DNA of 64,000 bases from Blastocatellia bacterium (GCA_026985075.1 JALSQX010000103.1:1-64000), one strand, 5' to 3'. Counted from the stretch's first letter, positions 42,188 through 52,431 are shown. Translations and numbers: made by a program. Notes: a model not told the origin generated them from the sequence alone.

Positions 42188-44650
42188 TTAAGCGGGGGCG
42201 TAGTTTTTCAAGAAGGGAACCAGAACGGCCTTGATCTCCTGTAGTGTGAAGGGCTTCTTCAAATATTTATTGCCCGTCTCCAGGATGAAATCGAACGTCT
42301 CTGGTGATGAAGCATCTCCGGTGATGAACACGATCCTTTCGGCCATATGAGGATTGAGGTTCTTGACCAGTTGATAAATCTGCTTCCCATCCAGATCGGG
42401 CATCTTGATATCCAACAGGATATGATCGAACGATTCGGACTCAATGCGTCGAAGCGCGTTGCGTCCGTCATAGACGCCTTCGACCTCGAATCCTTCTTTG
42501 CTGAGCACCGTGGTGAGCAAAGTGACAATGGACGTCTCGTCATCGACGACCAGCACGCGTCGTCGCTCTGGCTTCTCGGTTGATCCGGCGCGCAGATCGA
42601 TCATCTTTCGCTGACCGAGATATTCGATTGTTTGATCCTTGATGGTCTCCAATCGACGCATGATGTCGCGAATGCGCAAGGTCAGGCTCTCGACGGTCTC
42701 CAGTCGCTGACGCACATCCTCAGGCAAATCCTCCTTGAGCAGAAGAAGCTGGACGTTGCCCAAGATGCCGGTGAGCGGGTTATTGATTTCGTGACGCATA
42801 GTCAAGCCGAGTTGTTCGAGCGCCTCTTGTCGCTCGGCTTGGATCACGTACTGTTGCGCCTCCTCCAGGTGGCTCAAATCCCTGACCACTACGAGAACCT
42901 GCCGTTGGCCATCCCAGGTCACTCGGCGAACTCGGCAGTGAGCATGGAACCGGGACCCATCCTTGCGCCATTGATACAGGTCCGGAATCTCGACCATCGT
43001 CTCTCGCTCGATGGCCGACTTCAGTTGGGCGAGTACGTCCGATTGATCTTTCTCGGGGAAGAGATCGAAGAGATTTTTCTCTCGTAACTCGTCCCGCCCG
43101 TATCCGGTCATCTCTTCGGCGCGGGCATTGACGTCGAGGATTTCGCCACTGGCGGGATCAACTACATAGATGGCCTCATGAACGGCATCGAAGAGAGCGG
43201 CCACTCGCGCGATGTGACCGGGTACGAGACGGGCCAATCGATGATGGTCGGCAACGAGAGCGAGAAGCTGAGCGACCTGTCCGGCCAGATAGAGCTCAAC
43301 CGGTTCGAAAGTTCGATCCGCCACAGTATAATGCAGCACGACCATTCCCACCGGAACGCCCTGCACCGTGAGTGGGGCGACCAGGACAGCCCCGGCGCCG
43401 AACTGACGGGCATAATCGGCAGGAAACCGAGCGTCCTTCGAAACGTTTATCACGGCGATGGGCATCTTCGTCGATAAGAGTTCCGAGGTTAACGCCGCCG
43501 CGGGCAGGGTGCGTTGGAGTTGGCGAAGATGCCGATCGCTCAATCCGTAACCTATGGGCCCGAATTGTGCGGCCAGTCGCTCGTCGAGGAAGAAAAGGCC
43601 ACCAGCGTCCGCGTCGAGCAGGGTGACCAGCGCGCTGATGATCTTCCGTATGACGCGCTCGGCTGGCTCTCGGCTCGCCGCCATGAGAGTGATTTGACGA
43701 AACGTCTCCCATTGTCCCTTTCGAAGCCGCGTCTCGGCCGAGCGCCGGATCCGGGCGATGGCCGGGGCGAGATGACGAGCGGCGAAATGAGCCAGCTCGA
43801 CGTCGTCGGGCGAACACTCCGCCGATCGGCGGGAGCTCAATGTGAGGACTCCCAGCTTTTCACTCCCCAGGGCGAGGGGAATCGAGAGCGTCGGACCGTC
43901 AGAGGACGGTGCTCGTTCGTCGGCGGCGAGCGGTGCCGTGGCATCCAGCAACTCCGAGGAACCTTGCTGAGAGGCGTACCACTCCATCGTGCCCGCCGTG
44001 TATTCCTCCACATACTGTCCGGAGTCATCGAGCAAGGCGATGCACACCCGCTCACAGGAGGTGAGTTGTTGCAGTTCCCGAGCTAAACGGGCACACATGG
44101 CCGGGACGCTCGACTCCTCGACCAACAAGGCCAACACGCGATGATGTGCTCGCAACGAGTGATACTGAGCTTCCAGATGCCGCACTCGCCCCTCAACTGA
44201 GGTCTGCGCAAATGCCAGCGAGGCCACCTGCAGCAACTCGCTCAGTCGGATAACCGTTTGAACTTGAACGCGAGAGTCGGGTATCTCCTGTCTGAGAAGA
44301 GAATGAGTGGATGCCTGAAAGAGAGAAAACCACCCGGCCAGAATGTCCAGAGGTGCTCCCCGCGAGATGGCCTCGTCGGCCAGCGCCCGCACGCGATCCA
44401 GAAATCCATCCACGTCCCCATCGGAGATCCGTTGAAAAAAGGCATCCAACAACCGATCGCCGAGATCGATGAGGAGGTTGGCATCTCGCGCCATGAGCTC
44501 CGAAGCCCCGGTTTTCCATCGAGCGAGGATGTCTTGCCGAATCGCCGGTTGGTGGCGCTGCAACTGTTGCGCGGCCCGTTGCAGACAAGAGCGGTCAGCT
44601 TCATCCAATGGGGGAACACTGGGCCACCGTTTTTCCACCGCCGTCACCAT
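42188..44650 (-). CDS. GAF-GAF-PAS-DHp-receiver protein lacking a kinase ATPase domain
   Basis: An 820-residue cytoplasmic sensor. An N-terminal helical domain (about 25-150) recalls RsbR-type sensors. Two GAF domains (about 165-300, 330-470), a PAS domain (about 485-605, ALFDAVHEAIYVVDP) and an H-box with the phospho-acceptor motif MRHEINNPLTGILGNVQLL (about 635) follow. No N, G1 or G2 boxes of an HATPase domain come after it. Instead a short linker leads to a full receiver domain (about 700-815; VLVVDDE, LLDIKMPDLDGK, LKKPF). It may be a phosphotransfer scaffold receiving phosphate from another kinase. There is no adjacent regulator gene. Confidence 0.88.
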   Translation of the reverse strand: MVTAVEKRWPSVPPLDEADRSCLQRAAQQLQRHQPAIRQDILARWKTGASELMARDANLLIDLGDRLLDAFFQRISDGDVDGFLDRVRALADEAISRGAPLDILAGWFSLFQASTHSLLRQEIPDSRVQVQTVIRLSELLQVASLAFAQTSVEGRVRHLEAQYHSLRAHHRVLALLVEESSVPAMCARLARELQQLTSCERVCIALLDDSGQYVEEYTAGTMEWYASQQGSSELLDATAPLAADERAPSSDGPTLSIPLALGSEKLGVLTLSSRRSAECSPDDVELAHFAARHLAPAIARIRRSAETRLRKGQWETFRQITLMAASREPAERVIRKIISALVTLLDADAGGLFFLDERLAAQFGPIGYGLSDRHLRQLQRTLPAAALTSELLSTKMPIAVINVSKDARFPADYARQFGAGAVLVAPLTVQGVPVGMVVLHYTVADRTFEPVELYLAGQVAQLLALVADHHRLARLVPGHIARVAALFDAVHEAIYVVDPASGEILDVNARAEEMTGYGRDELREKNLFDLFPEKDQSDVLAQLKSAIERETMVEIPDLYQWRKDGSRFHAHCRVRRVTWDGQRQVLVVVRDLSHLEEAQQYVIQAERQEALEQLGLTMRHEINNPLTGILGNVQLLLLKEDLPEDVRQRLETVESLTLRIRDIMRRLETIKDQTIEYLGQRKMIDLRAGSTEKPERRRVLVVDDETSIVTLLTTVLSKEGFEVEGVYDGRNALRRIESESFDHILLDIKMPDLDGKQIYQLVKNLNPHMAERIVFITGDASSPETFDFILETGNKYLKKPFTLQEIKAVLVPFLKNYAPA

Positions 44651-44781
44651 CAGGGCATCTCACATTGGACCATCATACCCAGTCTTATCTAACCACAATT
44701 GACAGGAATTTTCAACACAAAATTCGGCCACTCGACGAGAGAGGCGCAGACGATGTGAGGGCCGACTCTCCCGGGTGAGAT

Positions 44782-44811
44782 TTGACCCCGAGCAGGCTGA
44801 GGATGTAAACT
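44782..44811 (+). promoter_or_regulatory. promoter for the YtxH-like gene
   Basis: TTGACC (44782-44787), an 18-bp spacer and TAAACT (44806-44811) lie 47 bp upstream of ATG 44858. The ribosome-binding site AAGGAGGG is close to the start codon. It sits in the 207-bp gap divergent from the sensor gene. Confidence 0.55.
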
Positions 44812-44857
44812 CTAAAACCTTACACAACACGGACACTGTACGGTCAAGGAGGGACCT

Positions 44858-45196
44858 ATGGCTGAAGATAACGGGGCGAGCAAATTCGCTTATTTTGTCA
44901 TCGGATTCGGTTTCGGTGCCGTGGTGGCGTTGTTGTTTGCCCCCAAATCGGGGCGCGAAATTCGCGCCGACATCGCCGATACGACGCGGCGAAGTCTGGA
45001 TAAAGCCTCAGAGGCTTATCAAACGACGCGAGAGCGGGCCAAAGAACTGGCCTCCACCGGCCGCGAAAAGGCCGTAGAGGTGATCGAGGAAGCCAAGGAG
45101 ACGGTCACCAAGCAGCGGGATCGCTTATCGGCGGCCATCGAAGCGGGCAAGCAAGCCTATCAGGAAGAAAAAGAGAAGCTCGCCGAGGAACGCTGA
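44858..45196 (+). CDS. YtxH domain-containing protein
   Basis: A 112-residue protein. One hydrophobic segment at about residues 8-25 (FAYFVIGFGFGAVVALLFAP) is followed by PKSGREIR, the YtxH signature, then a long charged amphipathic helix rich in Ala, Glu and Lys. YtxH-like proteins are small general-stress or envelope proteins, anchored by their N-terminus, with unknown biochemical role. It is followed at 19 bp by a DUF948-type gene, a pairing often seen, and both probably form one operon. Confidence 0.85.
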   Translation: MAEDNGASKFAYFVIGFGFGAVVALLFAPKSGREIRADIADTTRRSLDKASEAYQTTRERAKELASTGREKAVEVIEEAKETVTKQRDRLSAAIEAGKQAYQEEKEKLAEER

Positions 45197-45215
45197 ATCT
45201 CGGGGGGAGACGCGC

Positions 45216-45755
45216 GTGCAGCAAGGACACCTCATCTTCGAATTGGTCTTCGCGATCCTGGCGTTGGGCGCTCTCATCGCCATCTTCGTCTGTCTCCTGC
45301 GGATCAATCAGGCCTTGCAGGAGGTGAAAAGCAGCGTGGAAGCCACGCGCCAACGCATCGAGCCGATCCTCCAGGAGGCCCAGACGATCGTTCAGGAGAC
45401 GCGGGCGGGGCTCGCCACCCTGATGGAGCGAACCCAGGCAACGGCGGCCATGGTCACGACGACGGCCGAAGAAATCAGCCAGATGGCTCACCAACAAGCC
45501 ATTGAATTCCGAGCGCTGGCCCGCGATTCCGTTCTCGCCGCTCGCAATCAGGTGGAGCGATGGGATGACCTGCTGATGCGAACGGCCGCCCGCGTCGACG
45601 AGACGGCAGCTCTGGTTCAAAAAGAGGTGCTCGACCCGATCAGGGAATTCCACTGCCTGATGGTCGGCGTCCGACGCGCTCTGGGAGTTCTCTTTGCCCG
45701 GCGCCGGCAAATTCCCGTCGACAAGGCCTACCAAGATGAAGAGATGTTCATCTGA
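45216..45755 (+). CDS. DUF948 (YtxG-like) membrane-anchored coiled-coil protein
   Basis: A 179-residue protein from GTG 45216, with GGGGGGAG just upstream. An N-terminal membrane helix (about residues 7-27) precedes a long alpha-helical region, RINQALQEVKSSVEATRQRIEPILQ in character, with heptad pattern through about residue 150, and a short basic tail. This matches DUF948 proteins, which are commonly encoded beside YtxH. An envelope-scaffold role is inferred only. Between it and ileS is a 111-bp gap with a GC-rich imperfect hairpin. Confidence 0.75.
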   Translation: MQQGHLIFELVFAILALGALIAIFVCLLRINQALQEVKSSVEATRQRIEPILQEAQTIVQETRAGLATLMERTQATAAMVTTTAEEISQMAHQQAIEFRALARDSVLAARNQVERWDDLLMRTAARVDETAALVQKEVLDPIREFHCLMVGVRRALGVLFARRRQIPVDKAYQDEEMFI

Positions 45756-45866
45756 TTCCACGACGCCGGAATACCATACTCAGGCCCGAGATGGGGGGAT
45801 TGCCGGGAGCCCCGCTCCCCCCGTGGCCGGTGTTCATCATCGACGTCCTGATCCCGAGAGAGAACC

Positions 45867-48674
45867 ATGACCACGCAAGCGCCACTGGACTTGAAATCGA
45901 CGATTAATCTTCCCAAGAGAATCCTGCCCATGAAGGCGAACCTGGTTCAGTCTGAGCCTGCCCGGTTGAAGCGATGGAAGGAGATGGACCTCTATCATCT
46001 CATTCTCAAATCGCGGCAGGGTCGCGAAACCTTCGTTCTTCACGACGGTCCACCCTACGCCAACGGCAATATTCACATCGGCCACGCCCTCAATAAAATC
46101 CTCAAAGATTTCATCGTGAAATCACGGACGATGATGGGGTATGCCTGCCCATTCGTTCCTGGGTGGGACTGCCATGGATTGCCCATTGAGATTCAGGTGG
46201 ACAAGAAGTTAGGAGCGCGAAAAGCGCGCATGTCCGTGATCGACATTCGGCGCGCCGCCCGCGAACACGCCGCCTACTTCGTTCGCGCTCAATCGGAAGA
46301 CTTCCAGCGGCTGGGCGTCCTCGGCGAGTTCGACAATCCTTATCTGACCATGGACTTCCGGTACCAGGCCGATATCGTGCGGGCATTCGGCCAGTTCGTC
46401 CGAGAGGGCAGCGTCTATAAAGGACTTCGCGCCGTTCACTGGTGCATCCACTGCCAGACGGCTCTGGCCGAAGCGGAGATTGAATATCGTGACCGACAGA
46501 GCCCATCCATCTATGTGAAATTTCCTCTGGCTGGAGATCCGGCTCGCCTCGACGCCGCCTTGGCCGGCCGATCGGTCTCGGTCGTCATTTGGACGACGAC
46601 GCCTTGGACATTGCCGGCCAATTTGGGAATCGCGTTTCACCCGGAAGCGGAATATAGTGCGGTGGAGGTCAACGATGCGGTCTACATCGTGGCCAGCGCG
46701 CTCCTCGACGAGGTGGCCGGGAAGCTCGGGTGGGAGCGATGGCGCATTCTGGCCCGGTTTCCGGGGAAGAAGCTCGATCGTCTGGTGGCGCGTCACCCGT
46801 TCATCGATCGGGAGTCGCTCCTCATGGTAGGGGATCACGTGACCCTGGATACGGGAACGGGAGCGGTGCACACGGCGCCCGGCCACGGCTACGAAGACTA
46901 CTTGCTCGGACAGGAATATGGCCTGGAGATCTATTCGCCGGTTGATGAACGGGGACGATTCACCGAAGAGGTCGATCACTTCGCCGGTCTGGAGGTGTTC
47001 GAGGCCAATCCTCGCATCATCGAGCACATGCGCCGGCTGGGCGTCCTCCTGGCCGAAGAGGTCATCACCCACTCCTATCCCCATTGTTGGCGCTGTCACC
47101 AGCCGGTCATCTTCCGCGCCACCCCGCAGTGGTTCATTTCCATGGACAAGACGGGGCTGCGCCAGCGGGCCTTGCGGGCCATCGAGAGCGTCACCTGGTT
47201 GCCCGAGTGGGGATACGAGCGCATGCGTAATGTGATTCTCCAGCGGCCCGATTGGTGCATTTCCCGACAGCGCCTGTGGGGCGTGCCCATCGTCGCTTTC
47301 TACTGCCGGCAATGCGAGACCATCCTGATCACGCCATCCATCATTGAGCATGTGGCCCAGATCTTCGAGCATAAGGGAGCCGACGCCTGGTATGAGATGG
47401 AGCCCCATGAACTCCTCCCGCCGGGCACCACCTGTCCTCACTGCGGCTACGATCAGTTTCGGAAGGAGACCGACATCCTCGACGTCTGGCTCGATTCGGG
47501 CACCAGTTCGCTCGCCGTCCTGCCACGCCGCGGGCTCCCCTGGCCCGCCGACGTCTACATCGAAGGCGGCGACCAGTTCCGCGCCTGGTTCAATTCATCG
47601 CTGACCGTGGCCCTGGCGGCCAGGAACCAGGCGCCCTTCCGCTCGGTCATCGCCCACGGCTGGACGGTCGACGCTCAGGGCGAGAAGATGTCCAAGTCCA
47701 AGGGCAACGTCATCGAACCCCAAGAGGTGATCAAAAAGAGCGGCGCCGAAATCCTCCGCCTGTGGGTGGCATCGTCCAATTATCACGAGGAAGTTCGCAT
47801 CTCCAACGAGATTCTCACCCGACTGATCGAGGCCTATCGCAAGATTCGCAATACGGCCTGCTACATGGTCAATAACCTCTGGGACTTCGATCCCCAGCGC
47901 GATTGGATTCCCCTTCATCAGATGCTCGAAATCGATCGCTGGATTCTGGCCGAACTGGAGGAGCAACTCCATCGCGTGCGCAAGGCCTATGAGAACTATC
48001 AGTTTTACGTCGTGTACCATTCCCTCTACAAGTTCTGCACCGTGGAGCTGTCGGCCATCTATTTCGATATCTTGAAAGATCGACTGTACACCTCGGCTCC
48101 CAAATCTCTCGGCCGACGGAGCGCGCAAACCGCCCTCTATCTCCTGCTGGACAAACTGACGCGACTGATGGCTCCCATACTGGCGTTCACGGCCGACGAA
48201 ATCTGGGAGCGCTTTCTCAGTCACCATCAGCCCAATGAAGCCTGGCGACCGTCAGTTCACCTGGCCGAGTTCCCCGCCTCCGATGCCGCCTTCCACGATG
48301 AGGGCTTGCTCCGACGTTGGCGCGAGTTGATGGAAATCCGCCGTCAGGTTCTCAAAGCCTTGGAGATCAAGCGGGCGGAAAAAGAGATCGGATCGAGCTT
48401 AGAAGCGAAAGTGATCATCACCGGTGGAGGGCCATCGTTCGAGCTCCTCAGCCAATACGAGGATCAACTCCCCGCCATTTTCATTGTGTCGCAAACCGAG
48501 TTGCGGCCCGCCGAGACTCAACAGCTCCACATCCACGTCACCCGCGCTGAGGGCCAGAAGTGCGAGCGCTGCTGGAATTATTCTCCTTCGGTGGGACAGC
48601 ATCCTCGATATCCCACCGTCTGTCAGCGATGCGTCACCACCCTCCTGGAACTGGAATCGGGAGCCCACTCCTAG
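45867..48674 (+). CDS. ileS: isoleucyl-tRNA synthetase
   Basis: A 935-residue class I synthetase. The HIGH motif (HIGHALNKILKDF, about residues 70-82), the CP1 editing domain including TTTPWTLPANLGI (about 238), and the KMSKS loop (EKMSKSKGNV, about 608) are present. The C-terminal zinc site is CERCWN with CQRC (about 895-925), as in the bacterial ileS1 type. It charges tRNA-Ile and edits valine. It heads an ileS-lspA-lgt run, a common bacterial arrangement. Confidence 0.99.
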   Translation: MTTQAPLDLKSTINLPKRILPMKANLVQSEPARLKRWKEMDLYHLILKSRQGRETFVLHDGPPYANGNIHIGHALNKILKDFIVKSRTMMGYACPFVPGWDCHGLPIEIQVDKKLGARKARMSVIDIRRAAREHAAYFVRAQSEDFQRLGVLGEFDNPYLTMDFRYQADIVRAFGQFVREGSVYKGLRAVHWCIHCQTALAEAEIEYRDRQSPSIYVKFPLAGDPARLDAALAGRSVSVVIWTTTPWTLPANLGIAFHPEAEYSAVEVNDAVYIVASALLDEVAGKLGWERWRILARFPGKKLDRLVARHPFIDRESLLMVGDHVTLDTGTGAVHTAPGHGYEDYLLGQEYGLEIYSPVDERGRFTEEVDHFAGLEVFEANPRIIEHMRRLGVLLAEEVITHSYPHCWRCHQPVIFRATPQWFISMDKTGLRQRALRAIESVTWLPEWGYERMRNVILQRPDWCISRQRLWGVPIVAFYCRQCETILITPSIIEHVAQIFEHKGADAWYEMEPHELLPPGTTCPHCGYDQFRKETDILDVWLDSGTSSLAVLPRRGLPWPADVYIEGGDQFRAWFNSSLTVALAARNQAPFRSVIAHGWTVDAQGEKMSKSKGNVIEPQEVIKKSGAEILRLWVASSNYHEEVRISNEILTRLIEAYRKIRNTACYMVNNLWDFDPQRDWIPLHQMLEIDRWILAELEEQLHRVRKAYENYQFYVVYHSLYKFCTVELSAIYFDILKDRLYTSAPKSLGRRSAQTALYLLLDKLTRLMAPILAFTADEIWERFLSHHQPNEAWRPSVHLAEFPASDAAFHDEGLLRRWRELMEIRRQVLKALEIKRAEKEIGSSLEAKVIITGGGPSFELLSQYEDQLPAIFIVSQTELRPAETQQLHIHVTRAEGQKCERCWNYSPSVGQHPRYPTVCQRCVTTLLELESGAHS

Positions 48675-48797
48675 CCCACCGGTCTCGGGCGGCCATGGAG
48701 CTGGCATTCCCCAACGCCGACTGGAGATGGCCGGATTCGGGCTCTTGACGGAGGGAGGAAAACATTGGAAAGTTAACATATGCGGCGAGGATACGGC

Positions 48798-49325
48798 ATG
48801 GCGATCAAGCAGCGCTTCGGCTACCTGAGCGCGGCGTTGATCATCTATGCGCTCGATCAGCTCACCAAGATGCTCGCCACGCACTATCTGACGAGCGCAG
48901 GTTATCATCACGGAGTGAGCGTGATCGACGGCTTCTTTCATCTCACCTATGTGGAGAATGCGGGCATCGCCTGGGGCCTGTTCGCCGATGCCGGCGCGGG
49001 AGGGCGATTGGCTCTGGGCGCCATTTCGTTCATTGCGGCCACCGGCATCATCCTCTATGCGGTGCGGACGCCCGTTTCGGAACGAATGACCCAGTGGGGT
49101 CTCACGCTCGTGCTCGGAGGAGTGCTCGGGAATCTCACCGATCGGTTGGTGCGCGGAGCGGTGATCGATTTCCTCGACTTCACTATCGGCTCCTATCGCT
49201 GGCCGACATTCAATATCGCTGATATGACGATCAGCATCGGCGCTGCCATTCTCATCGTGGATGCGCTCCGATCGCCAAAAACCGAGAGACCGGCACGTCC
49301 GGTGGAGGGACTGTCGAGCGAATAG
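48798..49325 (+). CDS. lspA: lipoprotein signal peptidase
   Basis: About 175 residues from ATG 48798, since GAGG lies 7 bp upstream; ATG 48780 is possible but poorly placed. Four membrane helices are present. The two catalytic Asp regions are visible: NAGIAWGL then GNLTDRLVRGAVIDFLDF, with Asp in NLTDR and in VIDFLDF. It cleaves the signal peptide of diacylated prolipoproteins in the inner membrane. It is followed after 5 bp by lgt, which performs the preceding step in the same pathway. Confidence 0.96.
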   Translation: MAIKQRFGYLSAALIIYALDQLTKMLATHYLTSAGYHHGVSVIDGFFHLTYVENAGIAWGLFADAGAGGRLALGAISFIAATGIILYAVRTPVSERMTQWGLTLVLGGVLGNLTDRLVRGAVIDFLDFTIGSYRWPTFNIADMTISIGAAILIVDALRSPKTERPARPVEGLSSE

Positions 49326-49330
49326 AATGT

Positions 49331-50134
49331 ATGCTACCTGAACTGTTCAGAATTCCCTATATTGACTTCCCCATCTACACCTACGGCGTCCTGTTGGCCA
49401 CCGGTATTCTCCTGGGCATCTGGCTGGCGGCGCGCCTGGCGGCCGAGGAAGGTTTAGATAAGGATACCGTCTACAACTTCGCCATATGGGTCATCGTGGC
49501 GGCGCTGATCGGGTCCAAGCTGTTGATGGTATGGACCGAATGGGGCTCGTTCTCGCGAGAGTGGCGCCGCATCTTCTCGCTGGATTTCATCCGCGCCGGA
49601 GGAGTCTACTATGGTGGCTTTCTCGCCGGGGTGGGCGTGGCCACCTGGCTCATCTGGAAGCAGCACCTGCCGGGCTGGAAACTGGCCGATGCCTTCGCGC
49701 CGGCCATCGCCCTCGGTCAATCCATTGGCCGATTGGGATGCTTCTCGGCGGGCTGTTGTTGGGGACGCCCGACGACGTCTTGGGTGGGAGTGAGATTCAC
49801 GGCCCTGGCCCACGAAAACGTCGGCGTACCCATCGGCGTGTCCCTCCATCCCACGCAACTCTATGAGTCGGCGGCGACGTTCCTCATCTTCCTCTTCCTG
49901 TTGTGGCTCCGACGTCGCCGGGAATATCCCGGCCAGGTCATGCTGATGTACGTGGTGTTGTATGCCGCGGCGCGATTCGTCATCGAGTTTTATCGCGCCG
50001 ATTGGCGTGGGTGGGTCGGACCGCTGTCCACCTCACAGTTCATCGCCGTCCTCCTCGGTGTGGGAGCCGGTCTGTTGCTCATCACGCGGCGGAAACGAGC
50101 CATGAAGGTGAAGGACGTCAAGGCGGGGAGCTGA
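49331..50134 (+). CDS. lgt: prolipoprotein diacylglyceryl transferase
   Basis: A 267-residue membrane enzyme with seven helices. It transfers diacylglycerol from phosphatidylglycerol to the lipobox cysteine. Hallmarks: FIRAGGVYYGGFLAG (about residues 82-96), the Lgt signature IGRLGCFSAGCCWGRPT (about 133-149), HPTQLYES (about 173) and RFVIEFYRAD (about 216). The last includes the conserved Arg essential for catalysis in E. coli Lgt. It lies 5 bp downstream of lspA and 72 bp before ruvB. Confidence 0.97.
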   Translation: MLPELFRIPYIDFPIYTYGVLLATGILLGIWLAARLAAEEGLDKDTVYNFAIWVIVAALIGSKLLMVWTEWGSFSREWRRIFSLDFIRAGGVYYGGFLAGVGVATWLIWKQHLPGWKLADAFAPAIALGQSIGRLGCFSAGCCWGRPTTSWVGVRFTALAHENVGVPIGVSLHPTQLYESAATFLIFLFLLWLRRRREYPGQVMLMYVVLYAAARFVIEFYRADWRGWVGPLSTSQFIAVLLGVGAGLLLITRRKRAMKVKDVKAGS

Positions 50135-50206
50135 ACCCGGCCAGGGAAAAACCGGGGCGAGGCCTCGTTGTGAGCGTTCCCATTGTCAGACTCATCATTG
50201 ACGAGT

Positions 50207-51250
50207 ATGACCGATTCAGACGCACGACAGCTTTTGACGGGCGGGGCGACTGACGAAGATCGCCGGTTCGATCAAGCGCTGCGCCCTCGATTCCTCAGCG
50301 AGTTCGTGGGGCAGCGGAAGATCGTCGACAACCTCGGCGTCTACATCAAAGCCGCACGCGGGCGCGGAGAAGCGCTCGATCACGTCATCCTGCACGGTCC
50401 GCCGGGCATCGGCAAGACGACCCTGGCCTACATTGTGGCCAACGAATTAGGCGTGGAGATCAAAGCAACATCCGGACCGGTCATCGAACGCGCCGGCGAT
50501 CTGGCCGCTCTGCTCACGAATCTGGAAGAACGGGAAGTCCTCTTCCTGGATGAAATCCACCGGCTGAATCCGGCCGTCGAAGAGATTCTCTATCCGGCGA
50601 TGGAAGAATATAAATTGGATTTGATCATCGGGCAGGGACCGGCGGCCCGCTCCATCAAACTCGATCTCCCTCCCTTCACGCTCATCGGCGCGACCACGCG
50701 AAAGGGACTATTGACCGCTCCACTGCGAGGCCGGTTTGGCATCGATTTGCACCTGGACTTCTATCGTCCGGAAGAACTGGAATCCATCGTCATGCGCTCG
50801 GCAGCCATCCTGAACATCGAGATCGAACCCGAGGGAGCGCGCGAAATCGCCCGTCGCTCGCGAGGCACGCCGCGGATTGCCAACCGATTGCTCCGGCGCG
50901 TCCGCGACTTCGCTGAGGTGGAAGGTCAGGGGCGCATCACCCGTCAGATGGCCGATTACGCTCTGAACCGCATGGAAGTCGATCGATTCGGTCTCGACGA
51001 AATCGATCGAAAAATCCTGCTCACCATCATCGAGAAGTTCGGCGGCGGCCCGGTCGGTCTGGGGACCATTTCTGCGGCGATCAACGAGGAGAAAGACGCC
51101 ATCGAAGAGATCTATGAACCGTACCTCATCCAGATCGGCTTCCTGAATCGAACGCCACGGGGTCGCATGGCCACCCCCGCCGCCTATCAGCACCTCGGAT
51201 ACGATTTACTCGGCCGGCCGACCGACCAAGGGGGACTCTTCGGGGAGTGA
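50207..51250 (+). CDS. ruvB: Holliday junction branch-migration ATPase RuvB
   Basis: About 347 residues from ATG 50207 ([14 protein letters not shown]); a TTG 24 bp upstream is less likely. AAA+ motifs are complete: Walker [12 protein letters not shown] (about residues 65-75), Walker B LFLDEIHR (about 111), GATTRKGLL sensor 1, the arginine finger region LRGRFGI, and the C-terminal winged helix that contacts DNA. RuvB drives branch migration with RuvA; ruvA and ruvC are not in the window. It starts close after lgt and probably shares its transcript. Confidence 0.98.
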   Translation: MTDSDARQLLTGGATDEDRRFDQALRPRFLSEFVGQRKIVDNLGVYIKAARGRGEALDHVILHGPPGIGKTTLAYIVANELGVEIKATSGPVIERAGDLAALLTNLEEREVLFLDEIHRLNPAVEEILYPAMEEYKLDLIIGQGPAARSIKLDLPPFTLIGATTRKGLLTAPLRGRFGIDLHLDFYRPEELESIVMRSAAILNIEIEPEGAREIARRSRGTPRIANRLLRRVRDFAEVEGQGRITRQMADYALNRMEVDRFGLDEIDRKILLTIIEKFGGGPVGLGTISAAINEEKDAIEEIYEPYLIQIGFLNRTPRGRMATPAAYQHLGYDLLGRPTDQGGLFGE

Positions 51251-51300
51251 TCCCCCGACGAGCACCGAAGGATGGTCTCCCTCAACCAACTGCCCTCGTC

Positions 51301-52431
51301 TCACCCTTCATCAGGACAAGGAGGGAGGTCTTCTGGCGCCGGGAAACTCGTCCCTCCCAGGTCGTCATTGACGATATTATCCTCAAAACAGTGATCCCGG
51401 CCCGTTCCATCCCAGAACAGATTGGCGCCGATGGGGAAATCAGAAATGCCGACCGCCCGTATCCTCTCCCGATCGGGATCGCGCCCGTTCAGCAGGCTGA
51501 GATTCCCGATCACTCGGTTCCGGTCGGGGATATGATTGACCAGAGGATCGAGCGCATCGAAGATGCGCGGCAACCGAGCGATGCCAATGCCGAACGAATT
51601 GTTGTTGAGAATGACGTTGTCCTGAATCGTCACGCCGTTGGCTCCGACGACCAGGATGCCTCCTCCGACGGGAACCGCTTGAATGAACTGCTCCGAGGTT
51701 CGATGCTCCCCGGGATTGTTATTGGCATGGACGTAGTTTCTGGTCACCAGCACGCCATCGGTCGTCGGCACATCCAGCAGGGGCAACTCGACGACCAGTA
51801 TGCCCACCACGTTATCGAAGAGTTCGTTCTCAGAAACGACGCAGTCGGAGCTGTTCTCCACTTCGATCCCGTTGATGTTGCCCCACGCCACGTTGTGCGC
51901 AATCGTGGCTCCAGAGGACTGACCAACGTAGATCCCCGTATCCGAATGCCCGATGGCCACATTGTCCGCAATGAGCCCGCCGGTCGAGAAAACGGGAAAC
52001 ACGCCATATTCGCCGTTATTCTCGAACACATTATGGGTGATGCGATAATCCCGGACGCCGGTCAGCCATATCCCGTTTTCGTTGAACCCGCGGATGAGAA
52101 ATCCGGATAACTGGAAATGATCGGCCCCTTCCATGACGGTAATGCCATTATCGGCGCCCACGCCCTCATTACTGAGGACGGTCCCTTCGTCCGATGCGCC
52201 AGCGCCAATGAGCCGAATATTCGGTTGTGTGATGGTGAGCGACTCCCGATAGACCCCGGCATCTACGATGATCGTACTGCCGGGGGAGGCCTGGCTGACG
52301 ATCTCCCCCAGGGCATCACCAGGACGGACGTGAATAACCGGAGGCTGCGCCACCGTCGACGGTAACAGCACGCCCCACCCGCTCAACAGAACCATTGCCG
52401 AAATGACGGCCAGACTGATTCTCGAGTTCAT
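51301..52431 (-). CDS. secreted right-handed beta-helix (NosD-like) protein
   Basis: About 377 residues from ATG 52431, supported by GGAGGAG 8 bp upstream and an immediate signal peptide (residues about 1-27). The rest consists of parallel beta-helix (PbH1) turns with repeated N-N-x and G-I motifs such as NGIWLTGVRDYRITHNVF and GIYVGQSSGATIAHNVAW, preceded by the DUF1565-like start HVRPGDALGEIVSQASPGSTIIVDAG. Such proteins bind or cleave polysaccharides or take part in metal-centre maturation, as NosD does. No nos genes are adjacent, so the substrate is unknown. It is convergent with ruvB across 50 bp. Confidence 0.85.
   Translation of the reverse strand: MNSRISLAVISAMVLLSGWGVLLPSTVAQPPVIHVRPGDALGEIVSQASPGSTIIVDAGVYRESLTITQPNIRLIGAGASDEGTVLSNEGVGADNGITVMEGADHFQLSGFLIRGFNENGIWLTGVRDYRITHNVFENNGEYGVFPVFSTGGLIADNVAIGHSDTGIYVGQSSGATIAHNVAWGNINGIEVENSSDCVVSENELFDNVVGILVVELPLLDVPTTDGVLVTRNYVHANNNPGEHRTSEQFIQAVPVGGGILVVGANGVTIQDNVILNNNSFGIGIARLPRIFDALDPLVNHIPDRNRVIGNLSLLNGRDPDRERIRAVGISDFPIGANLFWDGTGRDHCFEDNIVNDDLGGTSFPAPEDLPPCPDEG

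Noticed and set aside
52421-52426. Avoidance of CTCGAG caused by the restriction system
   Set aside because: CTCGAG is present at several places (for example 15128, 52421, 63796), so no avoidance can be claimed without a count against expectation.
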